44,431 bases of DNA from Candidatus Parcubacteria bacterium (GTDB lineage: Bacteria; Patescibacteriota; Minisyncoccia; UBA6257; 2-01-FULL-56-20): the NCBI GenBank assembly GCA_027450205.1, contig DAIDJL010000007.1, forward strand, positions 1 through 44,431, in the 5' to 3' direction. Shown piece after piece: positions 8,233 through 16,731 of this stretch. The first letter of the stretch is position 1. Every line of letters starts with the position of its first letter. Made by a program: the position numbers and the translations under genes. A model generated the notes under the pieces. That model was not told the DNA's origin and ran no database searches. It was given only the letters and a program-made list of their open reading frames with translations.

Positions 8233-11200
8233 ATGCCGACATCTGATGCGTTTGAAGCGAGATATGCATCGCTGAATCCCGAGCAGCGCCAATCGGTGGA
8301 CACGCTCGATGGGCCGGTGATGGTGATCGCAGGCCCGGGGACGGGAAAGACCGAGGTGCTTACCATGCGCATCGCGAATATTTTACGCGGCAAAAAGACC
8401 ATGCCGGAGAAGATCCTGGCGCTCACCTTTACCGAATCCGGCGCGGTTTCCATGCGCCGCCGGCTTGTGGAACTGATCGGCGCGGACGCGTATCGCGTGG
8501 AAATTTCCACCTTCCACGGTTTTGCGAACCGCATCATCCGCGATTATCCGGATTATTTTCCGACGATCATCGACGCGAATAGCATCACGGAGATCGAGCA
8601 GGTGAGCATCCTGCGCCGCTTGCTCGACACGCTGCCGCTCAAGGATCTGCGTCCGTTCGGCGACCGATATTATCATTTGCGTGCGATCCTCGCCGCGATC
8701 AACGAACTGAAGCAGCAGGGCGTCTCGCCGGAATTTTTTACCGCGATCGCCGCCGATGCAAAAAAAGAATTTTACGCGAATCCGGACCTCATGAATCAGT
8801 CGGGCAAATTCGAGGGAAAGATGAAGGGAAAATACGTGACGGCGTCCAGGCGGGTGGAGCGCAATATTGAGCTGGCTACGATCTACGCGGAATATCAAAG
8901 GGCGCTCGCTGCCGGGCGGCAATATGATTACAGCGACATGATCATGTACGTCGCGCTCGCGCTTGAACGCGATGACGAGCTCGCACAGGTGCTCCAGCAG
9001 GCGTACGAATATTTTTTAGTGGATGAGCACCAGGATACGAATGATGCGCAGAATAAGATCATAGAGTTCATTGCGGGCGCACCTGCAAGCGTCGGGCGAC
9101 CCAATCTTTTTGTGGTGGGGGACGAGAAGCAGGCGATCTATCGGTTCCAGGGAGCATCGCTCGAGAATTTCCACTATTTTCGCGATCATTATAACGATGT
9201 CGTGCTGATCACATTACGCAACAATTATCGTTCGACGCAGGCCATCCTTGACGCCGCGCACGCCGTTTCGCCGCGCGAGATCGCGCTGGTGGCAAAGGCC
9301 GCGCACGCGGTCGCGGCTCGTGCCGCGCAGACGGAGGAGCCGGCGCACCTGGCGGTGCTATCGTCGCCCATAGTGGAATATTATTTCATTGCGCAAAAAA
9401 TAAAGGAGCTTATCGCTGGCGGCGTGCCTGCGGAAGAGATCGCGGTCTTGTATCACAACAACAGGGACGTCGTACCGCTCGCGGCGATGCTGGAAAAACA
9501 GAAAGTGCCATTTGTCATAGAGTCGAACCAGGATGTGCTGGGGGACGAGGAGATCAAAAAGCTCGTGCGATTGCTGCGCGCCGTTCAGCATTTTGGCAAT
9601 GACGTCTGGCTCGCGGAAGCGTTGCATGTGGACTTTCTGGACATTCCGCCGATCGATGTATACCGGCTTTCCAGCTATGCCTTCCGCGAGCGGCGCAAAA
9701 TGTACGAGGTGATGCAGTATCCGGCCGGCCTTGATGCGGCAGGCATAAGCGATGCTTCAAGGGCCGCTTTTGCGAAGCTTTTCCAGAATCTTTCGGAATG
9801 GAAGCGGGCGGCAAAGAACCGCGGCGCGGGGGAGGCATTCGAAAAGATCGTTTATGAGTCGGGATTTATCCGGGCGGTGCTGAATCATCCAGCGGCCACG
9901 GAAAAATTGGCCAAGCTCCATGCGCTGTTCGATCTCCTGAAATCATTCATTGAGCGTCAGAAAAATTACACGCTCGATGATTTTTTCACTTATCTGGACC
10001 TGATGGAAGAGCACGACATCGCGATCCGCGGCAAGGACGCCGTGCGCCTTCCCGGCCGCGTGCGCCTGATGACCGCGCATGGCTCGAAAGGATTGGAATT
10101 CGATTACGTGTTCATTATGGATGCAGTGGACCGCAAGTGGGGTTCGCGCATGCACAAAGAATCGATATCGTTGCCGACAAAGATCTATAGAGGGGTAAAG
10201 GATGTGCCGGCCGGCGCCGGCTCTCGTGATGAAGAAGACGAGGGGGCCAACGACGATGCCGATGAGCGGAACGTTTTCTATGTCGCCCTTACCCGTGCGC
10301 GGAAGGAGATCTTCATCACGATGCCGAGGGTGGATCAGGCCGCAAAAGAACAGTTGCCGACAAAGTTCGTTGCGGGGTTAACGGAAGATATTTTAAAGCC
10401 GCTCGACGTGTCGGCGTATGAAAAGGATTTTGCAGAGCACCGTGAGGATATAGAGTTTGTTCCGGCGGACGGACACGGCGGTGCCGCAAAGTTGCCGGAG
10501 CTGGAGGACAAGGAATTTTTGAACGAGCTCTTTCGCGCGCAGGGGATCTCGGTGACGGCACTGAACAATTATTTGGAATGTCCGTGGGCGTATTTTTACC
10601 GCAACCTCATTCGCATCCCGGAAGCGCCAAATAAGAATCTTTCGTTCGGCAACGCCGTGCACGCCGCGCTCAAGAGCTATTTTGACGCACTTGGCGGCGG
10701 TGCCGGCGGCGCGCCCGGCGAGGATCGAGGCAAGACCTATCTCATTCGGCGTTTTGAGGAATCGCTCGCGCACGAGCCGATCAGAGAGAGCGAGTACGAG
10801 GAGGCGCTCGAGAAGGGCCGCCGGGCGCTACCGATCTTTTATGATACATACCACGAAACATGGTCGCCGCACGCGCTGAACGAGGTGCGTATCGACGGGA
10901 TCACGCTCGAGGATGGGACGCCGATCAACGGAAAACTGGATCGCATGGAATTCCTGGGCGTGTCAGCGGCGGTCGCGGATGGTGAAGAACGCGAGCCCGT
11001 TCGCGTGGTCGACTACAAGACCGGCAAGCCGAAGACGCGCAACGATATCGAAGGACTCACAAAATCCGGCGATGGCAATTACAAACGCCAGCTTGTGTTC
11101 TATAAGCTGCTGCTGGATAAAGAGGGGAAGCGAAATATGACCGACGGCGTCATCCAGTTCATTGAGCCGGATGATCGCGGCAAGATGCACCGCGAGGAAT

Positions 11201-11343
11201 TTACGATCACGCCCGGCGAAGTGAAGGTGCTTGAGAAGCTCGTGATGGACGTTGCGCGCGAGATCCTTGATCTCTCATTTTGGAGCAAGGGCTGCCACGA
11301 GCCGGATTGCAGATATTGTGAATTGAGGAGGGGGGTGAAATAA
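8233..11343 (+). CDS. UvrD/PcrA-type helicase fused to a RecB/AddB-type PD-(D/E)XK nuclease
   Basis: 1,036 residues from ATG 8233 (the track start at 8077 would include an untranslated promoter). N-terminal half: superfamily 1A helicase with Walker A AGPGTGKTE (~residue 34-42), motif Ia LTFTESGAVSMRRR, Walker B/DEAD region YFLVDEHQDTNDAQ, GDEKQAIYRFQGA (motif III), LRNNYRST (IV), MTAHGSKGLEFDYVF (V) and VALTRARKEI (VI). C-terminal part: RecB-like nuclease with VVDYKTGKPK (catalytic Asp/Lys) bracketed by four cysteines, C783 in YLECPWAYFY and C1021/C1026/C1029 in CHEPDCRYCELRR, the layout of AddB-type 4Fe-4S nucleases. Likely processes DNA ends for recombination or repair. No AddB partner is seen nearby; it may act alone or with a distant subunit. 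Confidence 0.9.
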   Translation: MPTSDAFEARYASLNPEQRQSVDTLDGPVMVIAGPGTGKTEVLTMRIANILRGKKTMPEKILALTFTESGAVSMRRRLVELIGADAYRVEISTFHGFANRIIRDYPDYFPTIIDANSITEIEQVSILRRLLDTLPLKDLRPFGDRYYHLRAILAAINELKQQGVSPEFFTAIAADAKKEFYANPDLMNQSGKFEGKMKGKYVTASRRVERNIELATIYAEYQRALAAGRQYDYSDMIMYVALALERDDELAQVLQQAYEYFLVDEHQDTNDAQNKIIEFIAGAPASVGRPNLFVVGDEKQAIYRFQGASLENFHYFRDHYNDVVLITLRNNYRSTQAILDAAHAVSPREIALVAKAAHAVAARAAQTEEPAHLAVLSSPIVEYYFIAQKIKELIAGGVPAEEIAVLYHNNRDVVPLAAMLEKQKVPFVIESNQDVLGDEEIKKLVRLLRAVQHFGNDVWLAEALHVDFLDIPPIDVYRLSSYAFRERRKMYEVMQYPAGLDAAGISDASRAAFAKLFQNLSEWKRAAKNRGAGEAFEKIVYESGFIRAVLNHPAATEKLAKLHALFDLLKSFIERQKNYTLDDFFTYLDLMEEHDIAIRGKDAVRLPGRVRLMTAHGSKGLEFDYVFIMDAVDRKWGSRMHKESISLPTKIYRGVKDVPAGAGSRDEEDEGANDDADERNVFYVALTRARKEIFITMPRVDQAAKEQLPTKFVAGLTEDILKPLDVSAYEKDFAEHREDIEFVPADGHGGAAKLPELEDKEFLNELFRAQGISVTALNNYLECPWAYFYRNLIRIPEAPNKNLSFGNAVHAALKSYFDALGGGAGGAPGEDRGKTYLIRRFEESLAHEPIRESEYEEALEKGRRALPIFYDTYHETWSPHALNEVRIDGITLEDGTPINGKLDRMEFLGVSAAVADGEEREPVRVVDYKTGKPKTRNDIEGLTKSGDGNYKRQLVFYKLLLDKEGKRNMTDGVIQFIEPDDRGKMHREEFTITPGEVKVLEKLVMDVAREILDLSFWSKGCHEPDCRYCELRRGVK

Positions 11344-11422
11344 AGGTTCTGGCTAATGGTACTACCATGGTAAGCTTAGGGTAGGGTCGATGATGAATAT
11401 TAACTAATTATTATTAATACCG

Positions 11423-11644
11423 ATGAAACAAATGACATGTGCGGCGATGGGCGGTCCGGCAACCTGCACGGAAATGATAAGCGGCAACACTGCGGAAGAA
11501 ATGATGGCCAACGGCATGAAGCATGCCACCGAGGCCCATCCCGAGATGGCGGCGGACATGCAGAAAATGTCCCCGGAAGATATGGCCAAGTGGACGGCCG
11601 ATCTTCAGGGCAAGTTCAATGCGTTGCCAGAGGCGGCGGCGTAA
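11423..11644 (+). CDS. Small DUF1059-like protein
   Basis: 73 residues, soluble. The N-terminus MKQMTCAAMGGPATCTEMI and the following 'NTAEEMM...HATEAHPEM' match the DUF1059 pattern (short N-terminal MTC--GGP-C motif followed by an amphipathic helix with a conserved His). The helix is Met/Ala-rich and extended (ADMQKMSPEDMAKWTADLQG). Two cysteines (6 and 15) could bind metal, but that is inference. Function of the family is unknown. It lies 79 bp after the helicase-nuclease; no SD. Confidence 0.65.
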   Translation: MKQMTCAAMGGPATCTEMISGNTAEEMMANGMKHATEAHPEMAADMQKMSPEDMAKWTADLQGKFNALPEAAA

Positions 11645-11725
11645 ATCACTTGAATCGATTCAATAAAAAGATCCCCATGCGGCCATCCTTTGCGCCACCC
11701 GGCGTTATTTTCTCCGGATCTCAGC

Positions 11726-11731
11726 TATAAT
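11726..11731 (+). promoter_or_regulatory. -10 box of the DUF167 gene
   Basis: TATAAT ending 6 nt before ATG 11738; leaderless arrangement. No good -35. Confidence 0.6.
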
Positions 11732-11737
11732 CATTCC

Positions 11738-11977
11738 ATGCGCATTCTCGTTCGCGCCAAGCCGGGCGTCAAGAAAGCTTATGTAAAAGAGACCACCGAT
11801 CTTTTTGAAAAGAGCGGTGAGCGGCATTTTGTGGTCGCCGTGAATGAACGGGCGGTGGAGGGCAGGGCGAATCGCGCCATCGAGGACGCCATTGCGGAGC
11901 ACTTCAATGTACTGCGCTCGCGCGTGCGGATAATCTCCGGACAAGCGTCAAAAGAAAAGGTCGTAGAGGTGATGTGA
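11738..11977 (+). CDS. DUF167/YggU-family protein
   Basis: 79 residues from ATG 11738; the track start at 11690 lies upstream of the TATAAT box and is unlikely. Sequence MRILVRAKPGVKKAYVKE ... FVVAVNERAVEGRANRAIED ... LRSRVRIISGQASKEKVVEV shows the DUF167 (PF02594) fold: an N-terminal strand, 'V-V-A-EGRAN-A' helix and the terminal 'ISG-ASKEK' motif. A small conserved alpha/beta protein found in bacteria, archaea and eukaryotes, role unresolved. Converges on a 70-aa minus-strand gene with a hairpin between them. Confidence 0.8.
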   Translation: MRILVRAKPGVKKAYVKETTDLFEKSGERHFVVAVNERAVEGRANRAIEDAIAEHFNVLRSRVRIISGQASKEKVVEVM

Positions 11978-11998
11978 GCCCGTTGTTATAAAAAGGTG

Positions 11999-12025
11999 CG
12001 GCGGCATGAAATATTCATGCCGCCG
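11999..12025. terminator. Convergent hairpin terminator
   Basis: CGGCGGCATG / CATGCCGCCG, 10 bp perfect stem, 7-nt loop. On the minus strand it is followed after 4 nt by TTTTT; it overlaps the stop codon of the minus gene. Confidence 0.65.
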
Positions 12026-12227
12026 ATTGGTTGATGATGCTGTCGGCGATCGCTTTCAATCGCCTGTTTGCGGCTTCACGCCGGGGGTTTTCGAGGTCTT
12101 TTTGTAAAAAAAAGTCCATCTTTGCCTGGGTGACCGGCAGGCTATTCGACTCGATGACCTCCCTGAATGAGCGTTCAAGCTGCGCTTGCGATGACGCAAA
12201 ACTTGCGAGCGAATCCGGCGTCGGCAT
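12015..12227 (-). CDS. Hypothetical 70-aa helical protein with strong SD
   Basis: Not recognised. All-helical, charged, no membrane segment (SLASFASSQAQLERSFREVI, FFLQKDLENPRREAANRRL). AAGGAGGGG lies ~8 nt upstream of ATG on the minus strand, one of the strongest SD sites in the window, and the stop codon is embedded in a terminator hairpin. Both support a real gene. Member of the SD-led small-protein set. Confidence 0.6.
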   Translation of the reverse strand: MPTPDSLASFASSQAQLERSFREVIESNSLPVTQAKMDFFLQKDLENPRREAANRRLKAIADSIINQSAA

Positions 12228-12364
12228 TTTACCACCCCTCCTTTCCGTCGCTTCCTTCAGTATGGCACATCGTCCTCAAAATGAAATATCCATAAACTGT
12301 GCATAGGAACGCACGGATAGGGCGTGGGAATTCCGTCCTGCGCGGCAAAGGCCGGCAGTGCGCG

Positions 12365-13102
12365 CTAGGCTCCGCCGCTCTGCCGCCACATGCTTTCGAA
12401 CAGCACTTCCATCGTATGATGGATATCCTGGTCTTCTATTAAAATGCCCACCGGACGTTTTTTATTAAGGGAAATGATCGCCACTTTGTTGGCATAGATG
12501 AAGTTGCAGTTATTGATCTCGATGGAAGAGGGGAGGAATTGTGTCGTGCGGAGTTCTTCGCCGTCGCGCGCCTTGAGCGCCGATGCTGCCTTTGACTTTG
12601 GCGTGAGGATGCGGATGCGGAGATACTGCCGGTAGCGGCTTTCAATGAAATCTTCCATATATGTCTTGCCGAGGAGGTTCAGCCATTCGTCCCAGGAGAG
12701 GATGGCGGAAATGTGATGCTTCGCCTCCAGGATATCGTTCATGATCTGGCGGATCTCTTCCACGCCGCCGTAGGCGCGCACGGTCGGTTTGACGCCCGTG
12801 TCATGCCGCAGGGACTGTAGCTCAGGAAGCACGAGCTTCAGCGCCGCCTCGCGCTCTTTGACGGTGATCATCAGGCGCTCAGGGTTTTCCGCCGCCCAGA
12901 TCTTGCGCTTGCGCTGAATGTACGCGTTCATCAGCCCCTTTTTATTGAGGGAGTTGATGATGAGATTGACCGTGGTACGGGGCAGACGGGCTTTTGCCGC
13001 GATATCCGTGGCCGTACTGCCGCCCAGCTCCAGTGCGGCAAGATATACCGCAGTCTCCTGTGGCGAGTATCCCAGTTGTTCAATGACGGCCTTGAGGTGC
13101 AT
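12365..13102 (-). CDS. TrmB-family transcriptional regulator
   Basis: 245 residues from ATG 13102. The N-terminal winged helix (YSPQETAVYLAALELGGSTA, DIAAKARLPRTTVNLIINSL, KKGLMN) is TrmB-type. A coiled linker (EREAALKLVLPELQSLRHD) and a C-terminal phospholipase-D-like effector domain (IRQIMNDILEAKHHISAILS ... LRIRILTP ... ISLNKKRPVGILIEDQDI) follow. TrmB proteins in archaea regulate sugar transport and central metabolism; this one sits divergent to nrdJ-pyrD-glycerate kinase-ppsA, so that operon or itself is a plausible target (inference). The track start (13132) would overlap the -10 box TATAAT (13121-13126) and is rejected. No SD; predicted leader ~11 nt. Confidence 0.85.
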   Translation of the reverse strand: MHLKAVIEQLGYSPQETAVYLAALELGGSTATDIAAKARLPRTTVNLIINSLNKKGLMNAYIQRKRKIWAAENPERLMITVKEREAALKLVLPELQSLRHDTGVKPTVRAYGGVEEIRQIMNDILEAKHHISAILSWDEWLNLLGKTYMEDFIESRYRQYLRIRILTPKSKAASALKARDGEELRTTQFLPSSIEINNCNFIYANKVAIISLNKKRPVGILIEDQDIHHTMEVLFESMWRQSGGA

Positions 13103-13120
13103 TTTGGGAGATTTTCTGAA

Positions 13121-13163
13121 ATTATAGCACATTTTGAAAAAATGGTGACAAAAATGTTGTCAC
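13121..13163 (-). promoter_or_regulatory. TrmB promoter with palindromic operator
   Basis: On the minus strand TATAAT (13126-13121) is preceded by TGC, an extended -10. The perfect inverted repeat GTGACA-N7-TGTCAC occupies 13145-13163 and overlaps the -35 position (TTGTCA). A dyad of this size over a promoter is the arrangement expected for autoregulation. Confidence 0.6.
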
Positions 13164-13296
13164 TTTTTAGGGATGATTCATGAAGAGAAAATGAAGGATT
13201 TTCCGATATGGGTTGCGTATATGACAAGGCATTTTGGTTATGCACAGGTGTCGCTTGCTATGCGGTTGCGGACTTCAACATGACAATGGATATACC

Positions 13297-15597
13297 ATGA
13301 CAAAAAATAATAGCTTTGCGGAAGTGCGGAAGCGGGATGGTCGAATCGTTCCATTTGACCAGGACAGGATAACGAGCGCGATCGCGCGCGCGATGGCGGC
13401 GACGGGGGAGGGATCCGCGCAGAGCGCGGAAAAGGTTTCGGAGCAGGTGGTCGGCGCATTGATGAAGAAGTATCCCGCGGGGCATGTTCCCGCCATTGAG
13501 GAGATCCAGGACGTAGTGGAGACGCAGCTTATTCTGATGGATTTTCAGAAGACCGCGAAGGCATATATTCTCTATCGCAATGAGCGTTCTCAATTGCGTG
13601 AAAACAAGAAGGAGATCCCGGAGTACGTAAAGAAGCTTGCGGCCGCAAGTAAAAAATATTTCCACAATCAGCTTGCGGAATTTGTATATTATCGGACCTA
13701 TGCGAACTGGATCCCGGAGGAAGGCCGCCGCGAAACGTGGATCGAGACGGTGGAACGCTACATGTCCTTTATGAAGGAGAATCTTGGCGACAAATTGACG
13801 TCCGAAGAGTATGCGGAAGTGCAGGACGCGATCCTGCACCAGGAGGCGATGCCGTCAATGCGGTTGCTGCAATTTGCGGGAAAGGCGGCGCGGGCCACGA
13901 ACGTATGCGCATATAACTGTTCATTCACCGCACCGCAGAAGATCGAGGACTTTGCGGAGATCATGTATATCTCAATGTGCGGCACGGGCGTGGGATTTTC
14001 CGTGGAGAGCCAGAATGTGCAGAAACTCCCGCAGATCAAGCGCCAGCACGGGAAGAAGCTGAAGGCGCATGTGGTCGGAGACAGCAAGGAAGGATGGGCG
14101 GATGCGCTCACGCTCGGGTTGCGCGCGTGGTTTGACGGAAAGGATGTTGATTTCGACCTCTCGCAGCTCCGGCCCGCGGGTGCGCGCCTCGCGACGATGG
14201 GCGGCAAGAGCTCCGGCCCGGAACCGCTGCGCTCGCTCCTCGCGTTCGCGCGCGCGAAGATATTGTCAAAGCAGGGACGCCGCCTTTCAAACATCGACGT
14301 GCATGACATCTGCTGCAAGATCGGCGAAGTGGTGGTGGCGGGCGGCGTACGCCGCAGCGCAATGATCTCGCTTTCCGACCTTGACGACAAAGAGATGCAG
14401 GCGGCAAAGACCGGACAATTTTATTTTGCGGACCCGCAGCGCTCGATGGCAAATAACTCAGCGGTCTATACCCGGAAGCCCGAAGCCGAACAATTCATGG
14501 AAGAATGGCTCGCGTTGGCGAAAAGTCACACGGGCGAGCGGGGGATCTTCAATCGCGGCAGCCTTGCGGTGCAGATCCCGAAGCGCCGCCAGCGGATATT
14601 GGGGCAAAAAATATTGAAGCTTGGCACTAATCCGTGCGGCGAGATCCTTCTCCAGCCGAAACAGTTTTGCAATCTTTCCGAAGTCGTAGCGCGCGCTGAA
14701 GATACCGAAGAAACATTGCTCAAAAAGATCCGTATCGCGGCGATCCTCGGTACCTATCAGTCAACGCTCACGAACTTCCCGTATCTTTCAAAGGATTGGA
14801 AGCGCAATTGCGAGTCGGAGCGCCTGCTTGGCGTCTCGATCACGGGGCAGTGGGATTGTCCCGCCGTGCGGGATGAGGCGGTGCTTTCTGCCCTGCGCGA
14901 CCGTGCGCTTGCGGTCAATAGGGAATACGCGAAGCGGTTCGGCATTCCGGCATCGTCGTCCGTTACCTGCGTGAAGCCGTCGGGCACCGTGTCGCAGACG
15001 GTAGATGCCGCGTCCGGCCTGCATGCGCGCCACGCACAGTACTATATCCGCCGTGTGCGCATTTCGGCCACTGACGCGCTCTTCCATATGATGAAAGACC
15101 AGAAGGTGCCGTACTTCCCGGAAGTCGGGCAGTCGGTATCGTCCGCTTCCACGTATGTTTTCGAGTTTCCGGTAAAAGCGCCGGAAGGCGCGGTGCTCAA
15201 GGACGATCTTTCCGCGATCGATCAGTTGGAATACTGGCGGAAGGTGAAGGTGAGCTTTACCGAACATAATCCATCGGTGACGATCTCGGTCGGTGAAAAT
15301 GAATGGATCGCCGTCGCGAACTGGCTCTACGAGCATTGGGATATGATCGGCGGGCTGTCATTCCTTCCCCGCGAGAACCATGCGTATCTGCTCGCGCCAT
15401 ACGAGGAGATTACCAAGGAACGATACGAAGAAATGGCGGCGAATCTTCCGGCGATAGATTTTTCACAGATACTTCTCTATGAAAAAGTGGATTCCACGGA
15501 TGTAAAACAGGAATTGGCGTGCGCGAGCGGCGTGTGTGAAATAGACGATCTTCATGCGGAGGGTTCGGCGGTGGACGCCGCAACCATAGTAAACTGA
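13297..15597 (+). CDS. nrdJ: Adenosylcobalamin-dependent (class II) ribonucleoside-triphosphate reductase
   Basis: 766 residues from ATG 13297 (the track start adds MVMHRCRLLCGCG..., unlikely). N-terminal ATP-cone (VRKRDGRIVPFDQDRITSAI), then the RNR barrel. Key residues can be matched by spacing to the Lactobacillus enzyme: NPCGEILL with C447 (thiyl-radical Cys) and E449, C458 exactly 11 further on (redox pair, FCNLSE), partner among C204/C208 (NVCAYNCSF), and the C-terminal swinging pair CASGVC (C742/C747, five apart, as C731/C736). Reduces ribonucleotides to deoxyribonucleotides with coenzyme B12, independent of oxygen, so the cell must obtain cobalamin. The stop overlaps the pyrD start (TGATG), indicating translational coupling. 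First gene of a four-gene operon. Confidence 0.9.
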   Translation: MTKNNSFAEVRKRDGRIVPFDQDRITSAIARAMAATGEGSAQSAEKVSEQVVGALMKKYPAGHVPAIEEIQDVVETQLILMDFQKTAKAYILYRNERSQLRENKKEIPEYVKKLAAASKKYFHNQLAEFVYYRTYANWIPEEGRRETWIETVERYMSFMKENLGDKLTSEEYAEVQDAILHQEAMPSMRLLQFAGKAARATNVCAYNCSFTAPQKIEDFAEIMYISMCGTGVGFSVESQNVQKLPQIKRQHGKKLKAHVVGDSKEGWADALTLGLRAWFDGKDVDFDLSQLRPAGARLATMGGKSSGPEPLRSLLAFARAKILSKQGRRLSNIDVHDICCKIGEVVVAGGVRRSAMISLSDLDDKEMQAAKTGQFYFADPQRSMANNSAVYTRKPEAEQFMEEWLALAKSHTGERGIFNRGSLAVQIPKRRQRILGQKILKLGTNPCGEILLQPKQFCNLSEVVARAEDTEETLLKKIRIAAILGTYQSTLTNFPYLSKDWKRNCESERLLGVSITGQWDCPAVRDEAVLSALRDRALAVNREYAKRFGIPASSSVTCVKPSGTVSQTVDAASGLHARHAQYYIRRVRISATDALFHMMKDQKVPYFPEVGQSVSSASTYVFEFPVKAPEGAVLKDDLSAIDQLEYWRKVKVSFTEHNPSVTISVGENEWIAVANWLYEHWDMIGGLSFLPRENHAYLLAPYEEITKERYEEMAANLPAIDFSQILLYEKVDSTDVKQELACASGVCEIDDLHAEGSAVDAATIVN

Positions 15598-16724
15598 TGT
15601 ACGAAAAGATCATCAAGCCGGTCTTCTTCCGGTTCGATCCCGAACGCGTGCATGATTTTGTTTCGTTCGTCGGCCGGATCCTGGGCGCATGCGCGCTTAC
15701 GCGGTGGATCGTGCGCGCGTCATGCGATTATGAACATCCGTCGCTCGCGACGCGCGTGGCGGGGATAGATTTCAAGAACCCGATCGGGCTCGGCGCGGGA
15801 TTCGACAAGGATGTGCGGCTGACGAAGATCATGCCGGCGGTGGGATTCGGTTTTATGGAAGTGGGCGCGATCACGCACTTTCCGTACGGAGGCAACAAGA
15901 AGCCGCGGCTCGCGCGGCTGCCGGATGACAGGTCGCTCATCGTGTATTACGGATTGAAGAACGATGGCGCGGCGGCGGTAGAGGAAAGATTGCGTCGGCT
16001 GGATTTCACATTCCCGGTCGGCATCAACATCGCAAAGACGAACCGCGCGGACATAAAGGGCGCCGCGTCAGTGGAGGATTACGCGGCGACGTATCGTGAG
16101 CTCGCACATTATTTTTCGTACGTGACGATCAATATCTCGTGCCCGAATGCGCAGGACGGCTGCACGTTCCAGGATCCGGTGATGCTCGACGCGCTCCTCG
16201 GTGCGCTTGCGCGCGAGGTAAAAGTGCGGCCGGTGTTCCTTAAGCTTTCTACGCATCTTTCCGCGGATGAGGTGGATGCCATCCTCGCGGTCGTGGAGAA
16301 ATATCCTTTCGTTGACGGATTCGTATTGGGGAACCTTTCCAAGGACCGCAGCATCCTGCATTTGCGGTCATCAAAGGAAGAACTTGACGCCATTCCCGCC
16401 GGCGGGATCTCCGGCGCGCCGGTCCGTGCGCTTTCCACGGCAATGATCCGTCATATATATAGGAAGACGGGCGGGAAGTATATCCTCATCGGGCTCGGCG
16501 GCGTGTTCACGGCGGAAGATGCGTACGAAAAGATCAAAGCGGGAGCGTCGCTCGTGCAGCTGGTGACGGGACTCATCTACGGCGGGCCGATGGCGGTCAA
16601 GCGCATCAATCGCGGGCTGGTCAAACTGCTTGCGCGTGACGGGTACGCGACGATCGCCGATGCGGTCGGAAAGGGGGCGCAAAACAGCGCGGACGCCGCG
16701 GCGCGCCGGTCCGTGATAAAATAA
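15597..16724 (+). CDS. pyrD: Dihydroorotate dehydrogenase, class 2-like
   Basis: 375 residues. Class 2 features: N-terminal helical extension (MYEKIIKPVFFRFDPERVHD) used for membrane/quinone access, FKNPIGLGAGFDKD, FMEVGAITHFPYGGN, GINIAKT, and the C-terminal FMN-phosphate region LIGLGGVFTAEDAYEKIKAGAS. It oxidises dihydroorotate to orotate in pyrimidine synthesis. Odd point: the catalytic-base motif reads NISCPN; class 2 enzymes normally have Ser here (NISSPN), class 1 have Cys. Overlaps nrdJ by one base and is followed 7 nt later by glycerate kinase. No other pyr genes are in the window. Confidence 0.9.
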   Translation: MYEKIIKPVFFRFDPERVHDFVSFVGRILGACALTRWIVRASCDYEHPSLATRVAGIDFKNPIGLGAGFDKDVRLTKIMPAVGFGFMEVGAITHFPYGGNKKPRLARLPDDRSLIVYYGLKNDGAAAVEERLRRLDFTFPVGINIAKTNRADIKGAASVEDYAATYRELAHYFSYVTINISCPNAQDGCTFQDPVMLDALLGALAREVKVRPVFLKLSTHLSADEVDAILAVVEKYPFVDGFVLGNLSKDRSILHLRSSKEELDAIPAGGISGAPVRALSTAMIRHIYRKTGGKYILIGLGGVFTAEDAYEKIKAGASLVQLVTGLIYGGPMAVKRINRGLVKLLARDGYATIADAVGKGAQNSADAAARRSVIK

Positions 16725-16731
16725 CGATGAT

